From CAVQNQ01 sp963714205 (lineage in GTDB: Bacteria; Acidobacteriota; Terriglobia; Bryobacterales; Bryobacteraceae), in contig CAVQNQ010000002.1 of NCBI GenBank assembly GCA_963714205.1, positions 124,001 through 188,000 of the forward strand: a DNA stretch of 64,000 bases. The letters run 5' to 3'. Every line of letters begins with the position of its first letter. The stretch's first letter is position 1. Of the stretch, positions 51,314-64,000 are shown in pieces. The position numbers and the translations under genes were made by a program. The notes beneath the pieces were generated by a model. It was not told the origin of the DNA, made no database searches, and worked only from the letters and a program-made list of their open reading frames with translations.

Positions 51314-52243
51314 TTAAGGTTTCGATAGCGGGCTGGACATCAGAAAAGAAATATCGTTCACCCTGTATATGACTTTACCGGGTGATTCCGGCGCTGGCGC
51401 GATCTTGCCGGCACGCACAGCCTCGAAGGCGGATACCAGACGAGGAAGTACCGACGGTGGCGCAACGGGAACATTGTGCGCGCAGAGAAGGGTTTTCACG
51501 CGCGGCGCCAGCGCGGCGAGCCGTTTGATCGAGGCGCCATAGGCGTCCAGATCGGTTTCCGGACGGAAGAGCCAGATGGGAGCGGGATAGTAAGTGTCGC
51601 CGGTGAAGAGCAGGCCGTGGGCGCGATCGAGAAGGCACACGGCATCCGGCGTATGGCCGGGAGTGGCAATGATCTCCAGCGACCGGCCACCCAAATCGAT
51701 GCGATCGCCATCGTGCCTGTACTCCTTGATAATCCACGGCCGCGTCGCGTACGCTTTACGGTCGAATCCCTTCGGCAACTCGCCGCAAATCTCACCGGGC
51801 GCCAGTTCGGCCTGCGCATCCTCGCGCGAGCCCCGCGCATTGGCGCGTGTGAAGGCCGTATCCATGCCGTAGACCGTTTCGAACTGCCAATTGCCGCCGA
51901 CATGATCGTTATGGGTATGCGAGTTCAGCACGATCACCGGGAGCTTCGTCAACTCCGCCGTGACCTTCTTGATGTCGCCGATTCCCATGCCGGTATCGAA
52001 GAGCAGAGCCAGCTTCCCGCCCGCGATGAGGTAGCTGATGGTCTCTTCGAACTGATGCGGCTCGTAGATCGCAAATACGCCGGGCGCGACCTTGTAGACT
52101 TCGAACCAGGCGTCGTTGACCGGCACGCGCTGCAAGCTCTTATACTGCTCCCGGGGAAGCGCCCGGCACCACTCGGGCTTGTCATGCTGCGCAAACAGGG
52201 CCGGCGTGCAGAAAGCCAGGCAGACGACCAGCGCGGTGCGCAC
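51314..52243 (-). CDS. exported MBL-fold metallohydrolase
   Basis: 309 residues from a GTG. Signal peptide at residues 1-18 (VRTALVVCLAFCTPALFAQ). The metal motif is VIVLNSHTHNDHVGGNWQFE (about residues 103-122). The later His and Asp ligands are in EIIATPGHTPDAVCLL and LLFTGDTYYPAP. It is close to subclass-B-type class A MBL-fold enzymes of unknown substrate. It begins 5 bases after the atpC stop and may be read through from the ATP synthase operon. Confidence 0.82.
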   Translation of the reverse strand: MRTALVVCLAFCTPALFAQHDKPEWCRALPREQYKSLQRVPVNDAWFEVYKVAPGVFAIYEPHQFEETISYLIAGGKLALLFDTGMGIGDIKKVTAELTKLPVIVLNSHTHNDHVGGNWQFETVYGMDTAFTRANARGSREDAQAELAPGEICGELPKGFDRKAYATRPWIIKEYRHDGDRIDLGGRSLEIIATPGHTPDAVCLLDRAHGLLFTGDTYYPAPIWLFRPETDLDAYGASIKRLAALAPRVKTLLCAHNVPVAPPSVLPRLVSAFEAVRAGKIAPAPESPGKVIYRVNDISFLMSSPLSKP

Positions 52244-52248
52244 CTGCC

Positions 52249-52647
52249 CTACTTCTTCTCCGCCGTCTCTACGCGCGCCTGGGCACGCGCCACGTCGTGC
52301 AACGCCGCGGCGGGGTCCACGCCCGGATTTGTCAGGCGGGCCTCGCAGTCTGTGAGTTCGGCACGAGCGCGGTTGACGTCAATCTCTTCGGCCCGCTCGG
52401 CCGAATCCGCCAGAACGCGCACGTGGTCCTCCAGGATTTCCAGGAAGCCGCCGTCCACCGCCAGATAGCTGCGCTTGCTGCCAGCTAAGTAACCGAGAAA
52501 GCCGGTGCCCAGTTGGCCCACCAGCGGCGCGTGCCCGGGCAGGATGCCCATGTAGCCATCGAGGCCCGGAAGCTGCACGTCTTCCACCTGTTCGTGCACT
52601 AACTGGCGCTCGGGAGTGTCGACTTCCAGTTCCAGAGATCCGGCCAT
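52249..52647 (-). CDS. atpC: F-type ATP synthase epsilon subunit
   Basis: 132 residues. The beta-sandwich domain starts LELEVDTPERQLVHEQVEDV and PGLDGYMGILPGHAPLV; the helical hairpin follows from residue 90. It couples rotation to F1 and can inhibit hydrolysis. It lies 2 bases after atpD. Confidence 0.95.
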   Translation of the reverse strand: MAGSLELEVDTPERQLVHEQVEDVQLPGLDGYMGILPGHAPLVGQLGTGFLGYLAGSKRSYLAVDGGFLEILEDHVRVLADSAERAEEIDVNRARAELTDCEARLTNPGVDPAAALHDVARAQARVETAEKK

Positions 52648-52649
52648 GG

Positions 52650-54101
<1,452 letters not shown>

Positions 54102-54107
54102 ATATCC

Positions 54108-54960
54108 TTACTCCGCGGAAGCGGCGCCGCTCACCACTTCGATAATCTCCTTGGTGATGCTGGCCTGGCGCACGCGGTTCATGTACAACGTCAGCTTGTC
54201 GATCATTTCGGATGCATTGGAGGTGGCCGCCTCCATGGCGGTCATGCGCGCGGCGTGCTCGGCGGCGGTGGATTCCAGCATCGCGCGGAAAAACTCCGTT
54301 TCGACGTACCGGGGCAGCAGCGCGTCCAGCAGTTCGGCGGGCGGCTGCTCGAAAATGTAATCGATGGGTTCGCTCTTGGCGGGCAGTTCCACGGGCAGCA
54401 CGCGCCGCACCGTGAGCTTCTGCGACATCACGCTCTTGAACTCGTTGAAAAGCAGGTAGACCGCGTCGATCTGCTCGGCGCGGAACTGCTCCATGGCCTT
54501 GCGGGCGATGGCCACGGTTTCCTCGTGCAGCCCTGCGGGCGGGATGGTCACGTGTTCCCCGGAGATACGCACATTGCGCTTGCGGAAGAAATCGCGGCCC
54601 TTGCGCCCCACCAGTTCGAGCGTCACCTCGGCGCCCTTGCGCTCGGCCATGAATTGTTGCGCGCCCTTGATCAGGTTGGTATTGAAGGCCCCCGCCAGGC
54701 CCTTGTCGGCGGTGATGAGCACCAGCAGGGCGCGGTTTTCGGCGCGCCGGGCGAGCAGCGGATTTTCCGCGGCGCTCTCTTCGGAAGCCGCCGCCGCGGC
54801 GATCGAGGCCAGCACCTGGCGCAGCATGGCCCCGTAGGGCCGCGCCGAAATCACGCGGTCCTGCGCCCGGCGCAGCTTGGCCGCCGAGACCATCTTCATG
54901 GCCCGCGTGATCTGCTGCGTGTTCTTGACCGAGCGGATACGCCGCCGGATATCGATCAGG

Positions 54961-54968
<8 letters not shown>
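54108..54968 (-). CDS. atpG: F-type ATP synthase gamma subunit
   Basis: 286 residues. Coiled-coil termini (RRRIRSVKNTQQITRAMKMV and the C-terminal KLTLYMNRVRQASITKEIIE) match the rotor shaft. The middle Rossmann-like part contains LVLITADKGLAGAFNTNLIK. The start overlaps the atpA stop by 8 bases. Confidence 0.96.
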
Positions 54969-56502
<1,534 letters not shown>

Positions 56503-56515
56503 ATGATCCTTCCGA

Positions 56516-57070
56516 TTAACCTTCCGCGCGCAGGAGCCGCTCCAGGGACTCCAGTTGGCCGCGCACCGAGCCGTCGTAAACCGTCGAGCCGATCCGCGCC
56601 ACCACGCCGCCGATCAACGCCGGGTCCACCGCGTAGCGCGCGCGGATACGCTTGCCCGTGAGGCGCTCGAGTTCGGCGCCCAGCGAGCCGCGCAGCGGTT
56701 CGGAGAGATCGCGCGCCGATTTCACCTCGGCGCGCGCAAAGCCCAGGCGCTCGTCCACAATCGTCTCGAAGCTGTCGATAATCTCGCGCAGCGCGGCAAT
56801 GCGCCGGTGGTCCACCAAAACGAAAAGAAAGTTGAGCGCGATGCGCGCGAGGCCCAGATCTTTGCCGATCCGCGCTACCACGGCCTTCTTGCGGCCGGCG
56901 GGCACGGCCGGCGTGATCAGGGCGTTATGGAGGTCGCTGAAGGACTCCAGCAACGATTGAAAAGCGCGCAACTGCGCCATGGCATCCTGCGGGCGCAGGG
57001 GCGATGTGCCGGCGGTGACGACATCCGCCAGAGCGTTGGCGTATCGCGTGGCTACGGCTGAAAGTGTCAT
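56516..57070 (-). CDS. atpH: F-type ATP synthase delta subunit
   Basis: 184 residues. N-terminal helical bundle (VATRYANALADVVTAGT), the LNFLFVLVDHRRIAALREII block and the C-terminal LIGGVVARIGSTVYDGSVRG LESL segment match OSCP/delta. It ties F1 to the peripheral stalk. Confidence 0.93.
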   Translation of the reverse strand: MTLSAVATRYANALADVVTAGTSPLRPQDAMAQLRAFQSLLESFSDLHNALITPAVPAGRKKAVVARIGKDLGLARIALNFLFVLVDHRRIAALREIIDSFETIVDERLGFARAEVKSARDLSEPLRGSLGAELERLTGKRIRARYAVDPALIGGVVARIGSTVYDGSVRGQLESLERLLRAEG

Positions 57071-57073
57071 GGT

Positions 57074-57694
57074 CTAGGTAGTCTGTGCGCGCGAGGTGGG
57101 CGGTTCCAGGTTGCGCACGAAGCCGCGCACCAGGGCGTCCTGCTTTTCCGGCGTGAGGCGCGCCTGGATCTTCTGTTCGGCCAGCTTGATGGCCAGCTCC
57201 GCCGTATAACGCTGGAGTTCCATGCGCGCGGCCTTGGCGGCCGACGCGATTTCCCGCTCGGAATGGGCTTCGAGCTTGGCGATTTCGGCCGCGGAGTGCC
57301 GGGCGATGCGCTCGGTCTCGGCCTGCTCTTCGCATTGCGCTTCGGCGCGCAGGGCGGCGATTTCCGATTCCAGGTTGGCCAGGCGGCGCTCCACTTCGGC
57401 CGTGCGCGCCTCGGCGGCTTTGCGCGCTTCGGCAGCCTCGATCATTTCCTTGCGGATGCTCTTCGACCGCGCCGCGAAAAACGGCCCGCCGTTCTTGCCC
57501 GCCAGGTAGCCGAGACCTCCGGCCAGCAGCAGGAAGTTAGCCCATTTCCACGGACCGAGATGGTCCTCCGCGGGGGCGCTTTCGCTCGAAGCGGCTTTTT
57601 CCGGGGCGCCCTGGCCGCTCGAGGCCTCCTGCGCCCAACCATAAGGAGCCGCCGCGAGGCCAAGCAGCATAACCCCCAGGAGAAGCGCCTTCAT
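57074..57694 (-). CDS. atpF: F-type ATP synthase b subunit with an N-terminal signal-like extension
   Basis: 206 residues, longer than the usual 156. The first 21 residues (MKALLLGVMLLGLAAAPYGW) resemble a signal peptide, followed by an Ala/Ser/Glu-rich extracytoplasmic stretch and the true membrane helix near residues 50-65 (WANFLLLAGGLGYLAGK). The rest is the stalk coiled coil (ARTAEVERRLANLESEI). It overlaps the b' gene by 4 bases. Similar extensions are known in some deltaproteobacteria. Confidence 0.85.
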   Translation of the reverse strand: MKALLLGVMLLGLAAAPYGWAQEASSGQGAPEKAASSESAPAEDHLGPWKWANFLLLAGGLGYLAGKNGGPFFAARSKSIRKEMIEAAEARKAAEARTAEVERRLANLESEIAALRAEAQCEEQAETERIARHSAAEIAKLEAHSEREIASAAKAARMELQRYTAELAIKLAEQKIQARLTPEKQDALVRGFVRNLEPPTSRAQTT

Positions 57695-58140
57695 GCCATG
57701 CTCCGTCGCAGGATGGATTCCGCGATCTGGGCCGCCAATATGTCGCTATCGCGATCCAGGCTGGCGCGGGCCGCTTCCACATCGCTCCCCAGATGAGCCT
57801 TGGCCTCCTTCACGGCGGCGTCGGCACGCGCGCGCGCCACGGCAATCCCGGCGGCTTCGCGTTCCTGCAACCGCTTGTGCAACTGCTCCTGGGCCTGGTA
57901 CACCTCGGCCCGCGCGGCGCGCATGGCGGCCTCGTATTCGGCTGTCTTCGCCGCCGCGCGCTCTATGCTTAACTCGGCAAGTTTGCAGGCGCCTTCGGTC
58001 GCGTCGTAGCGCTCATGCAGCACCCTCTCCAATGGCTTGAAGAAGACAGCCTTCAAATAGAAATTCAGCAGGATGAGCAGAACAAAGGTGGGCAGAGCTT
58101 TCAGCAGAAGCCCGCCCAAAGCGTGCAAAGTGGCTTCCAT
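57691..58140 (-). CDS. F-type ATP synthase b' subunit
   Basis: 149 residues. A single N-terminal membrane helix (residues 9-31: LLLKALPTFVLLILLNFYLK) and a long helical region with KPLERVLHERYDATEGA. It pairs with the following b gene, giving a b/b' heterodimeric stalk as in photosynthetic bacteria and several other lineages. It is the first gene of this operon; a and c subunits are absent upstream. Confidence 0.85.
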   Translation of the reverse strand: MEATLHALGGLLLKALPTFVLLILLNFYLKAVFFKPLERVLHERYDATEGACKLAELSIERAAAKTAEYEAAMRAARAEVYQAQEQLHKRLQEREAAGIAVARARADAAVKEAKAHLGSDVEAARASLDRDSDILAAQIAESILRRSMA

Positions 58141-58180
58141 GTGAGTACAAGGATAAGACGGTCTATTACTTAGTGATTCA

Positions 58181-58209
58181 GGTTAACATCCGGCGGAAAT
58201 GTGCGTCAA
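58181..58209 (-). promoter_or_regulatory. possible promoter of the ATP synthase operon
   Basis: On the minus strand TTGACG (58209-58204) is followed after 17 bases by TTAACC (58186-58181). The -10 is weak. Position, about 40 bases upstream of the b' ATG, is right. Confidence 0.35.
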
Positions 58210-58229
58210 CCGTCCCGAATGGCCACACT

Positions 58230-60320
58230 TTAATTCGACGACGTGGCGGCCACAGCGCCTTTTCTCACATATTTGTCGTACCAGGCCAAGTACCTCTCAT
58301 AGCGGTCGCGGACGTAGCTGGGCCGCTGGATTTCGTGCCCCTCATTTGGGTAGATCACCAGTTGCGTATCGATCCCCAGGCTCTTGAGCGCCTGGTACAT
58401 CTGCTGGCCGCCCTGGACCGGCACGTTGAAATCCCGCTCGCCGCCCAGGAACAGCGTGGGCGTGGCGATGCGGTCCGCGTGCAGAAACGGGTAGGACATT
58501 TTCACGTACGTATCGAAGGCCTTCCACGGCGGACCGATCTCGTTATCGTATTGCACGATGTACTGATCGGTCCCGTAAAGCGCCAGCGGAAACCCGGTAC
58601 CCGCGCCGCTGGTGGCGGCTTTGAAGCGGTGGTCGCTGGCAATCAGGTAATCGGTCAGCATGCCCCCATAGCTCCAACCGCCCACGCCCAGGCGGTCCGG
58701 ATCGGCAATGCCCATGCGCACGGTGCACTCCACGCCGGCCTGCAAATCTTCCACTTCGAGGTGTCCCCAGTCGGCAGCTATGGCGCGCGCAAACTTCAGC
58801 CCGCGCCCCGCGCTGCCGCGATAATTCACCGCCAGCACCGCGTATCCATGCGCGGCGAAGAACTGGCGCTCGGCGCTGAAGGAATGCGCGTCCTGCATGT
58901 TGGGGCCGCCGTGTATGCGCAGGAGCAGTGGAACGCGGGTCCCGGTCCCGTATCCTACCGGCTTGGTGAGCAGGCCGTGCACCTCGGCGCCGCCCTTGCT
59001 CTGGAAGCTCACCTCTTCGGTCTGGCCGGTCTCGATCGCGGCGAACTGCTCGTCGTTCTGGTGCGTCAACTGGCGCAGCTTGCCGGCTTCCACTGCGTAA
59101 ACCTCGGCGGGTTTGGTGTCGGTGGAAACGATCGCGGCCGAACAACCCTTCTGGGCCGTGGGACTCGACAGCACCACCGGGGGCGCCATGAGCTTCTCCA
59201 CCTCGCCGCCGCCCACGCGCACGCGCGCCGGGTAGACCGAGCGGTCGTCGGTTACCAGAAACTCGATCCAGGCGCCGTCGGCGCTGAAGCGCGGCGCAGA
59301 GACTCCACGATCCAGGTTAGCCACCGCCTTCACGACCACGGGCGCGCGCGATCCATCGGCGGCCACCGTGGCCAGCCGCTCCAAATCGTAAGCGCTCCAT
59401 TTCTTTTCGTCGCCCGCCAGGAACGCGATGGTCTTGCCATCGGAGTCCCATTCGGCCCTCCCGTGGTCCCCGTGGATCAGCGGCGGCGTGATCGGCCTTC
59501 CGGTAGCTCCGGGAACGGCATCGGCCACGAAAATCTGCCCCTCTGGATCGCGGTCGGGGTCCTCGTTGGCATTGCTCGTGTAGGCGATGCGCTGTCCGTC
59601 CGGCGACCACACCGGCGAGGCTTCGTCGCGCGTCCCCTTAGTCAGGCGGTCCAACTTCCGGGTGGCAATATCGAACAGGTAAATGAAGGTGTGGCGGCTC
59701 GAGAGCAGGTAGCCCTGCCCATCCTGCTTAAAGTGATACCGGTCGATCACGATCGGCTTGGGCGCCATCCCGCGGCCTCGCGCAGCTCCGCGGCCGGCCC
59801 CCGCGCCACCTCCCGGGCCTAGCGTGAAGGGGGGCACGCCGTTCTCCAGCGCGTCGGCTTCCGGGTCGGGATCGGCGACCACCAGTGCCAGACGCTTGGA
59901 ATCGGGCGACCACTCATAGCTTTGCAGCCGGCCCTGCACCGCCGTAAGTTGGACTGCCTCTCCGCCTTCCCGGTCGAGCAGCCAAACCTGGTTGCCGCGC
60001 GCCTTGCCGGGGCGCGAGGAGAGAAACGCGAGGTATTTCCCATTCAGGCTCCAGCGCGGAAAGCTCTCGCGCGCGCCGCTCGAGGTCATGCGCAGGTCGC
60101 GCTGTCCGTCGAAGCTCACCTCCCACACGTCGGTATCGCGCCGGTCCCCGGCGGTATCGACGGTATCGACGGTATATGCTACCCACAGCCCGTCCGGCGA
60201 GCATTGCGGGTCGCGCACGTCGCGAATGCGATCGAGGTCGTCAAGCGTGAGCGGATGGCGCGCCGGTTGAGCCACCAGCGCCAGCGGCATGAGGGCGAGC
60301 GCGAGCCGGAATGCGGCCAT
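58230..60320 (-). CDS. S9-family prolyl oligopeptidase-like serine peptidase
   Basis: 696 residues with a signal peptide (MAAFRLALALMPLALVAQ). Residues 25-420 form a beta-propeller (WSPDGQRIAYTSNANEDPDR and similar WSxDG-type blades), partly broken by a Gly-rich insert (GPGGGAGAGRGAARGRG). The alpha/beta-hydrolase domain has the nucleophile in LGVGGWSYGGMLTDYLI (about residue 560) and the His in YPNEGHEIQRPSYVRD. The catalytic Asp is likely near the TLFLGGERDFNVP segment. It is an exported oligopeptidase. Confidence 0.9.
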   Translation of the reverse strand: MAAFRLALALMPLALVAQPARHPLTLDDLDRIRDVRDPQCSPDGLWVAYTVDTVDTAGDRRDTDVWEVSFDGQRDLRMTSSGARESFPRWSLNGKYLAFLSSRPGKARGNQVWLLDREGGEAVQLTAVQGRLQSYEWSPDSKRLALVVADPDPEADALENGVPPFTLGPGGGAGAGRGAARGRGMAPKPIVIDRYHFKQDGQGYLLSSRHTFIYLFDIATRKLDRLTKGTRDEASPVWSPDGQRIAYTSNANEDPDRDPEGQIFVADAVPGATGRPITPPLIHGDHGRAEWDSDGKTIAFLAGDEKKWSAYDLERLATVAADGSRAPVVVKAVANLDRGVSAPRFSADGAWIEFLVTDDRSVYPARVRVGGGEVEKLMAPPVVLSSPTAQKGCSAAIVSTDTKPAEVYAVEAGKLRQLTHQNDEQFAAIETGQTEEVSFQSKGGAEVHGLLTKPVGYGTGTRVPLLLRIHGGPNMQDAHSFSAERQFFAAHGYAVLAVNYRGSAGRGLKFARAIAADWGHLEVEDLQAGVECTVRMGIADPDRLGVGGWSYGGMLTDYLIASDHRFKAATSGAGTGFPLALYGTDQYIVQYDNEIGPPWKAFDTYVKMSYPFLHADRIATPTLFLGGERDFNVPVQGGQQMYQALKSLGIDTQLVIYPNEGHEIQRPSYVRDRYERYLAWYDKYVRKGAVAATSSN

Positions 60321-60339
60321 GGCGGTAGTTTAACCCCAA

Positions 60340-60840
60340 TCAGTCCGAAACCGCTTCGAAGATCCCGCGTTCGCGGTTCTTGCGCACCGAGTGCCAATCG
60401 AAGCAGCGGCCGTTCATGGCGACATAAACCCCGGCAGGAAGGGTTTGGACGAAGGCCAAGGCCGTGCCCAGGTTGAAGAGGCCGTCGGAGCTGCCGAACT
60501 TGTAAGGAACCATGGCGCCGGTCAGCACGATGGTCTTGCCCGAGATTTCCTTGCCCAGCACCGCGGCGGTCTGCTCCATGGTGTCGGTGCCATGGGTGAT
60601 TACGATGCGGCTTTCGGGCGCTTCCCGGCAGCGCCGCAGGATCAATTGCCGGTCTTCGCCGGTCATCAAAAGGCTGTCGATCATCATGAGGGTTACCACC
60701 TGCACATCCAGGTGGCAGCGCCCCAGTTTGAGCATGTCCGGGAGGTGCGTCTTGTGAAAAAACAACTCGCCATCGATCTCGTTGTAGTCCTTATCGAAGG
60801 TGCCGCCCGTCACGAAGATGCGGATGCGCTCGGGTGCCAT
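60340..60840 (-). CDS. short asparaginase-domain protein
   Basis: 166 residues from the ATG at 60838-60840; the upstream in-frame region is overlap with the next gene. It aligns with the N-terminal half of L-asparaginase: IFVTGGTFDKDYNEIDGELF holds the nucleophile Thr region and SRIVITHGTDTMEQTAAVLG the second Thr-Asp motif, with VLTGAMVPYKFGSSD following. The C-terminal domain is missing. Short proteins of this type exist in other bacteria, so this is probably not a truncation. Activity is uncertain. Confidence 0.7.
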   Translation of the reverse strand: MAPERIRIFVTGGTFDKDYNEIDGELFFHKTHLPDMLKLGRCHLDVQVVTLMMIDSLLMTGEDRQLILRRCREAPESRIVITHGTDTMEQTAAVLGKEISGKTIVLTGAMVPYKFGSSDGLFNLGTALAFVQTLPAGVYVAMNGRCFDWHSVRKNRERGIFEAVSD

Positions 60841-60848
60841 TTCGAAGC

Positions 60849-61406
60849 CTACCAGTAGCCGTCCCGCAGCACCACGTTGCGACAGGACGCGCAGAACTCC
60901 GAGCCTCGTACGTCCAGGCACTCCACGCCATGGCAGGAGGACATTACGCAGCGCCAGTCCGCGCAGTGGCGCAAGCCGAAAGTGTGGCCAATCTCGTGCG
61001 CGGCTTCCTTGAGGAGGCGCTCGCGCATGAGTTCCTCGCGGCGCGGCAGGCCATAAAACTCCTCGTTCAGGCGGGCCGTGGAAACCACCGCGCAGGGGCC
61101 TTCGAGCTGCGCCTCCCCGAATACGAAGGTAAGGACCGGCACGTAAAGGTCGTGGCCCGTCACGCCCAGCACGCGCGCGCCCGGATCGGCGGTACGCTCG
61201 AGCCTCTCGATGATGGCCGTGGAATGGTACTGGCGGCGTCCGGCCTCCATCGAAAAGCCGATATCCAGCGTCTCCGGCCGGATGCGGCACGGCGTGCGGA
61301 AGGTGCGGGCCAGTGCGGCCGCCAGGTGCTCCAGCGTGTCCAGGCCGGGATCTGCGGCGCCGTTCCCGGTGGAAAGCCCGAGCGGGATGAGATGAATGGG
61401 CTTCAC
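60849..61406 (-). CDS. archaemetzincin-family zinc metalloprotease
   Basis: 185 residues from a GTG. The metzincin motif is in KEAAHEIGHTFGLRHC (about residues 135-150), and Cys residues of the family array follow (CVMSSCHGVEC and CASC at the end). Archaemetzincins are typical of archaea and vertebrates and appear in a minority of bacteria. The partner genes give no clear substrate. It stops 8 bases before the start of the asparaginase-domain gene. Confidence 0.85.
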   Translation of the reverse strand: MKPIHLIPLGLSTGNGAADPGLDTLEHLAAALARTFRTPCRIRPETLDIGFSMEAGRRQYHSTAIIERLERTADPGARVLGVTGHDLYVPVLTFVFGEAQLEGPCAVVSTARLNEEFYGLPRREELMRERLLKEAAHEIGHTFGLRHCADWRCVMSSCHGVECLDVRGSEFCASCRNVVLRDGYW

Positions 61407-61416
61407 CGCGTTCGGT

Positions 61417-62781
<1,365 letters not shown>

Positions 62782-62824
62782 TGGCTCCTCCTGCCCCGCG
62801 CGGCCGAACTCCGCCGCTTGCCCT

Positions 62825-64000
62825 TCACTCCCGTACCCCCGCCGCAACCGCCGCAACCGGCAGCGTCACGACAAATTCCGTTCCTTCGCCCCGCGTGGAG
62901 CGGACCGAGATCTCGCCCGCGTGCTGCTCCACGATGCTATATGCCACGGCCAACCCCAACCCGGTGCGGTTCTGGTCGTCCTTGGTGGTGAAGAACGGAT
63001 CGAAAATCCGCGGCATTATATCCTCCGGAATGCCGCTTCCCGTATCCTTGACCCGCACCGAGATCTGCCCGGTCTCCGGGTCGAAGGCCGTCGCCACCAG
63101 GAGACCGCCCCCCTTGGGCATGGCTTCCGCGGCGTTTACCAGCAGCACCAGCAGCACCTGTTGGATCTGGTTGGCATCGCACTCGACCGGCGGCAGACCG
63201 GCGGCCAGCGATTCCTCCAGCGCGATGTTCTGGATCTCGAGCCGGTGCTTCACCAGCAGGATGGCGCGGCTCGCGATAGTGTTGAGGTCGTCCGGTTCCC
63301 GCTGGCCGGGCTGCTGTCGCGAGAAGGTGAGCAGGTTTTTCACCAGGTCGCCGCAGCGTTTGCTCTCGCGCTCGATGGTGCGCAGTTGCTCGATCAGCTC
63401 GTCGCGGCCGACAAACTTCTGCTTGGCCAGCTCGCGCGAGGTCAGCCGCGCGTAGGTCAGAATGCCGAAGAGCGGGTTATTGATTTCGTGGGCCACGGTG
63501 GCCGCCAGCTTGCCGATGGAAGCCATCTTCTCGCTGCTGAGCAGGGTCTTGTGGACGCGCTCGAGCTCGGCGGTCTTCCGGCGCACCTGCTCTTCGATCT
63601 TGGCCTGCACGCCGGCCACTTCGGCGGTCATCTTGTTGAAGGAGGCCGCCAGATCCCCCAACTCGTCGTCGCTGCGCACCGGCAGGCGGTATTCGAGATC
63701 GCCCCCGGCCACCCGGTGTGTGCCGTCGATCAACTCCTTCACCGGGCGATACACCACCACCCACATGAACGCCACCGCCGCCGCGCAGCCGAACAGGATG
63801 GCGGCGATCAGGAACCAGGTCAGCCGGGCCTGCTGCTGGGCGTTCTGGGCCTCCACGGTGGCCAGCGAGAGATTGGCGTCGATCACCCCCAGGACGCGCT
63901 GAGCCGCGCCGTGCACGTGGCAGGCGGCGTTCGAGCACTCCGGCGCGTTCTCGATGGGGCGGATGACGGCTACCAGGTGGTGGCCCGAGCGGTCTGTGAA
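62825..64000 (-). CDS. membrane sensor histidine kinase (N-terminus beyond window)
   Basis: The frame is open to 64000, so the beginning is missing; at least 391 residues are visible. The visible N-terminal part is a periplasmic sensor ending with ECSNAACHVHGAAQRVLGVI, followed by one membrane helix (LTWFLIAAILFGCAAAVAFM), a HAMP domain (YRPVKELIDGTHRVAGGDLE), HisKA with the phosphoacceptor in TVAHEINNPLFGILTYARL, and HATPase (NAAEAMPKGGGLL, DTGSGIPEDIMPRIFDPFF, GLGLAVAYSIVEQH). It probably phosphorylates the NtrC-type regulator downstream. Confidence 0.92.
   Translation of the reverse strand, partial: FTDRSGHHLVAVIRPIENAPECSNAACHVHGAAQRVLGVIDANLSLATVEAQNAQQQARLTWFLIAAILFGCAAAVAFMWVVVYRPVKELIDGTHRVAGGDLEYRLPVRSDDELGDLAASFNKMTAEVAGVQAKIEEQVRRKTAELERVHKTLLSSEKMASIGKLAATVAHEINNPLFGILTYARLTSRELAKQKFVGRDELIEQLRTIERESKRCGDLVKNLLTFSRQQPGQREPDDLNTIASRAILLVKHRLEIQNIALEESLAAGLPPVECDANQIQQVLLVLLVNAAEAMPKGGGLLVATAFDPETGQISVRVKDTGSGIPEDIMPRIFDPFFTTKDDQNRTGLGLAVAYSIVEQHAGEISVRSTRGEGTEFVVTLPVAAVAAGVRE

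Noticed and set aside
58173..59822. 549-residue open frame opposite the S9 peptidase gene
   Set aside because: Antisense to a gene with a complete serine-peptidase domain; no domain of its own.

Overview
The window is high-GC, densely packed bacterial DNA. It most resembles an Acidobacteriota chromosome of the Solibacter/Bryobacter kind. That placement is an inference from family recognition (GWxTD-domain protein, secreted TPR proteins, carboxypeptidase-regulatory-domain barrel, small C-terminal HTH protein, repeat proteins with DRIAxG blocks, F1 genes with paired b'/b subunits), not from a marker-gene tree. No rRNA, tRNA, CRISPR array, transposase or phage gene was found. Most of the window is core genome.

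Layout. 1-4.5 kb: a partial PhzF-like isomerase, a small secreted protein, RNase III and two secreted TPR proteins. 4.5-7.6 kb: a probable acquired island of a TetR repressor diverging from azoreductase, DoxX and LigB-type dioxygenase genes, flanked by gene remnants. 7.6-14.8 kb: an RNA methyltransferase, an AI-2E family permease, then ruvX, mltG, an unknown gene and the oxidative pentose-phosphate genes zwf-opcA-pgl, mostly with overlapping stops and starts. 14.8-18.4 kb: a sulfur operon (outer-membrane barrel, O-acetylhomoserine sulfhydrylase, cysteine synthase) behind a strong promoter and a roughly 200-nt leader. 18.4-25.6 kb: secreted proteins, an S41 peptidase, a Tat-exported TIM-barrel protein, eno-gpmA, a response regulator and a secreted MBL-fold protein. 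25.7-33.1 kb: an envelope cluster (zinc-ribbon membrane protein, a frameshifted GT-C-like membrane protein, a barrel protein, GWxTD protein) and a frameshifted MBL hydrolase. 33.1-39.8 kb: a metallopeptidase, a redoxin, rsmE, two metallophosphoesterases, two repeat proteins and rimI. 39.9-46.5 kb: feoAB, a lytic transglycosylase, hemB, a 46-aa zinc-ribbon protein with serS, and a small HTH protein. 46.7-51.3 kb: tmk-holB, aroA, a glycosyltransferase and a small secreted protein. 51.3-58.1 kb: an MBL hydrolase and the ATP synthase operon b'-b-delta-alpha-gamma-beta-epsilon, without the a and c subunits. 58.2-64 kb: an S9 peptidase, a short asparaginase, archaemetzincin and an NtrC-type regulator with its sensor kinase, which runs off the edge.

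The strongest candidate for something undescribed is the leader at 14889-15127. A consensus promoter (TTGACA, 17 bp, TATCCT) is followed within about 10 nt by a 31-codon open frame carrying four Cys codons in its last 15 sense codons. Short, mutually exclusive complementary segments follow, and then the barrel-metY-cysK operon. This looks like a cysteine-responsive leader-peptide attenuator on a leaderless upstream ORF. A wider pattern supports leaderless initiation in this genome: ruvX, zwf, feoA, tmk, aroA and this small ORF all have a -10-like hexamer 7-13 nt before the start codon, and I see no clear Shine-Dalgarno sequence at these starts.

Two genes (26086-28127 and 32012-32870) are each broken by a single-base frameshift and may be sequencing or assembly errors. 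Two small proteins (43 and 46 aa) are called from frame, start context and composition.
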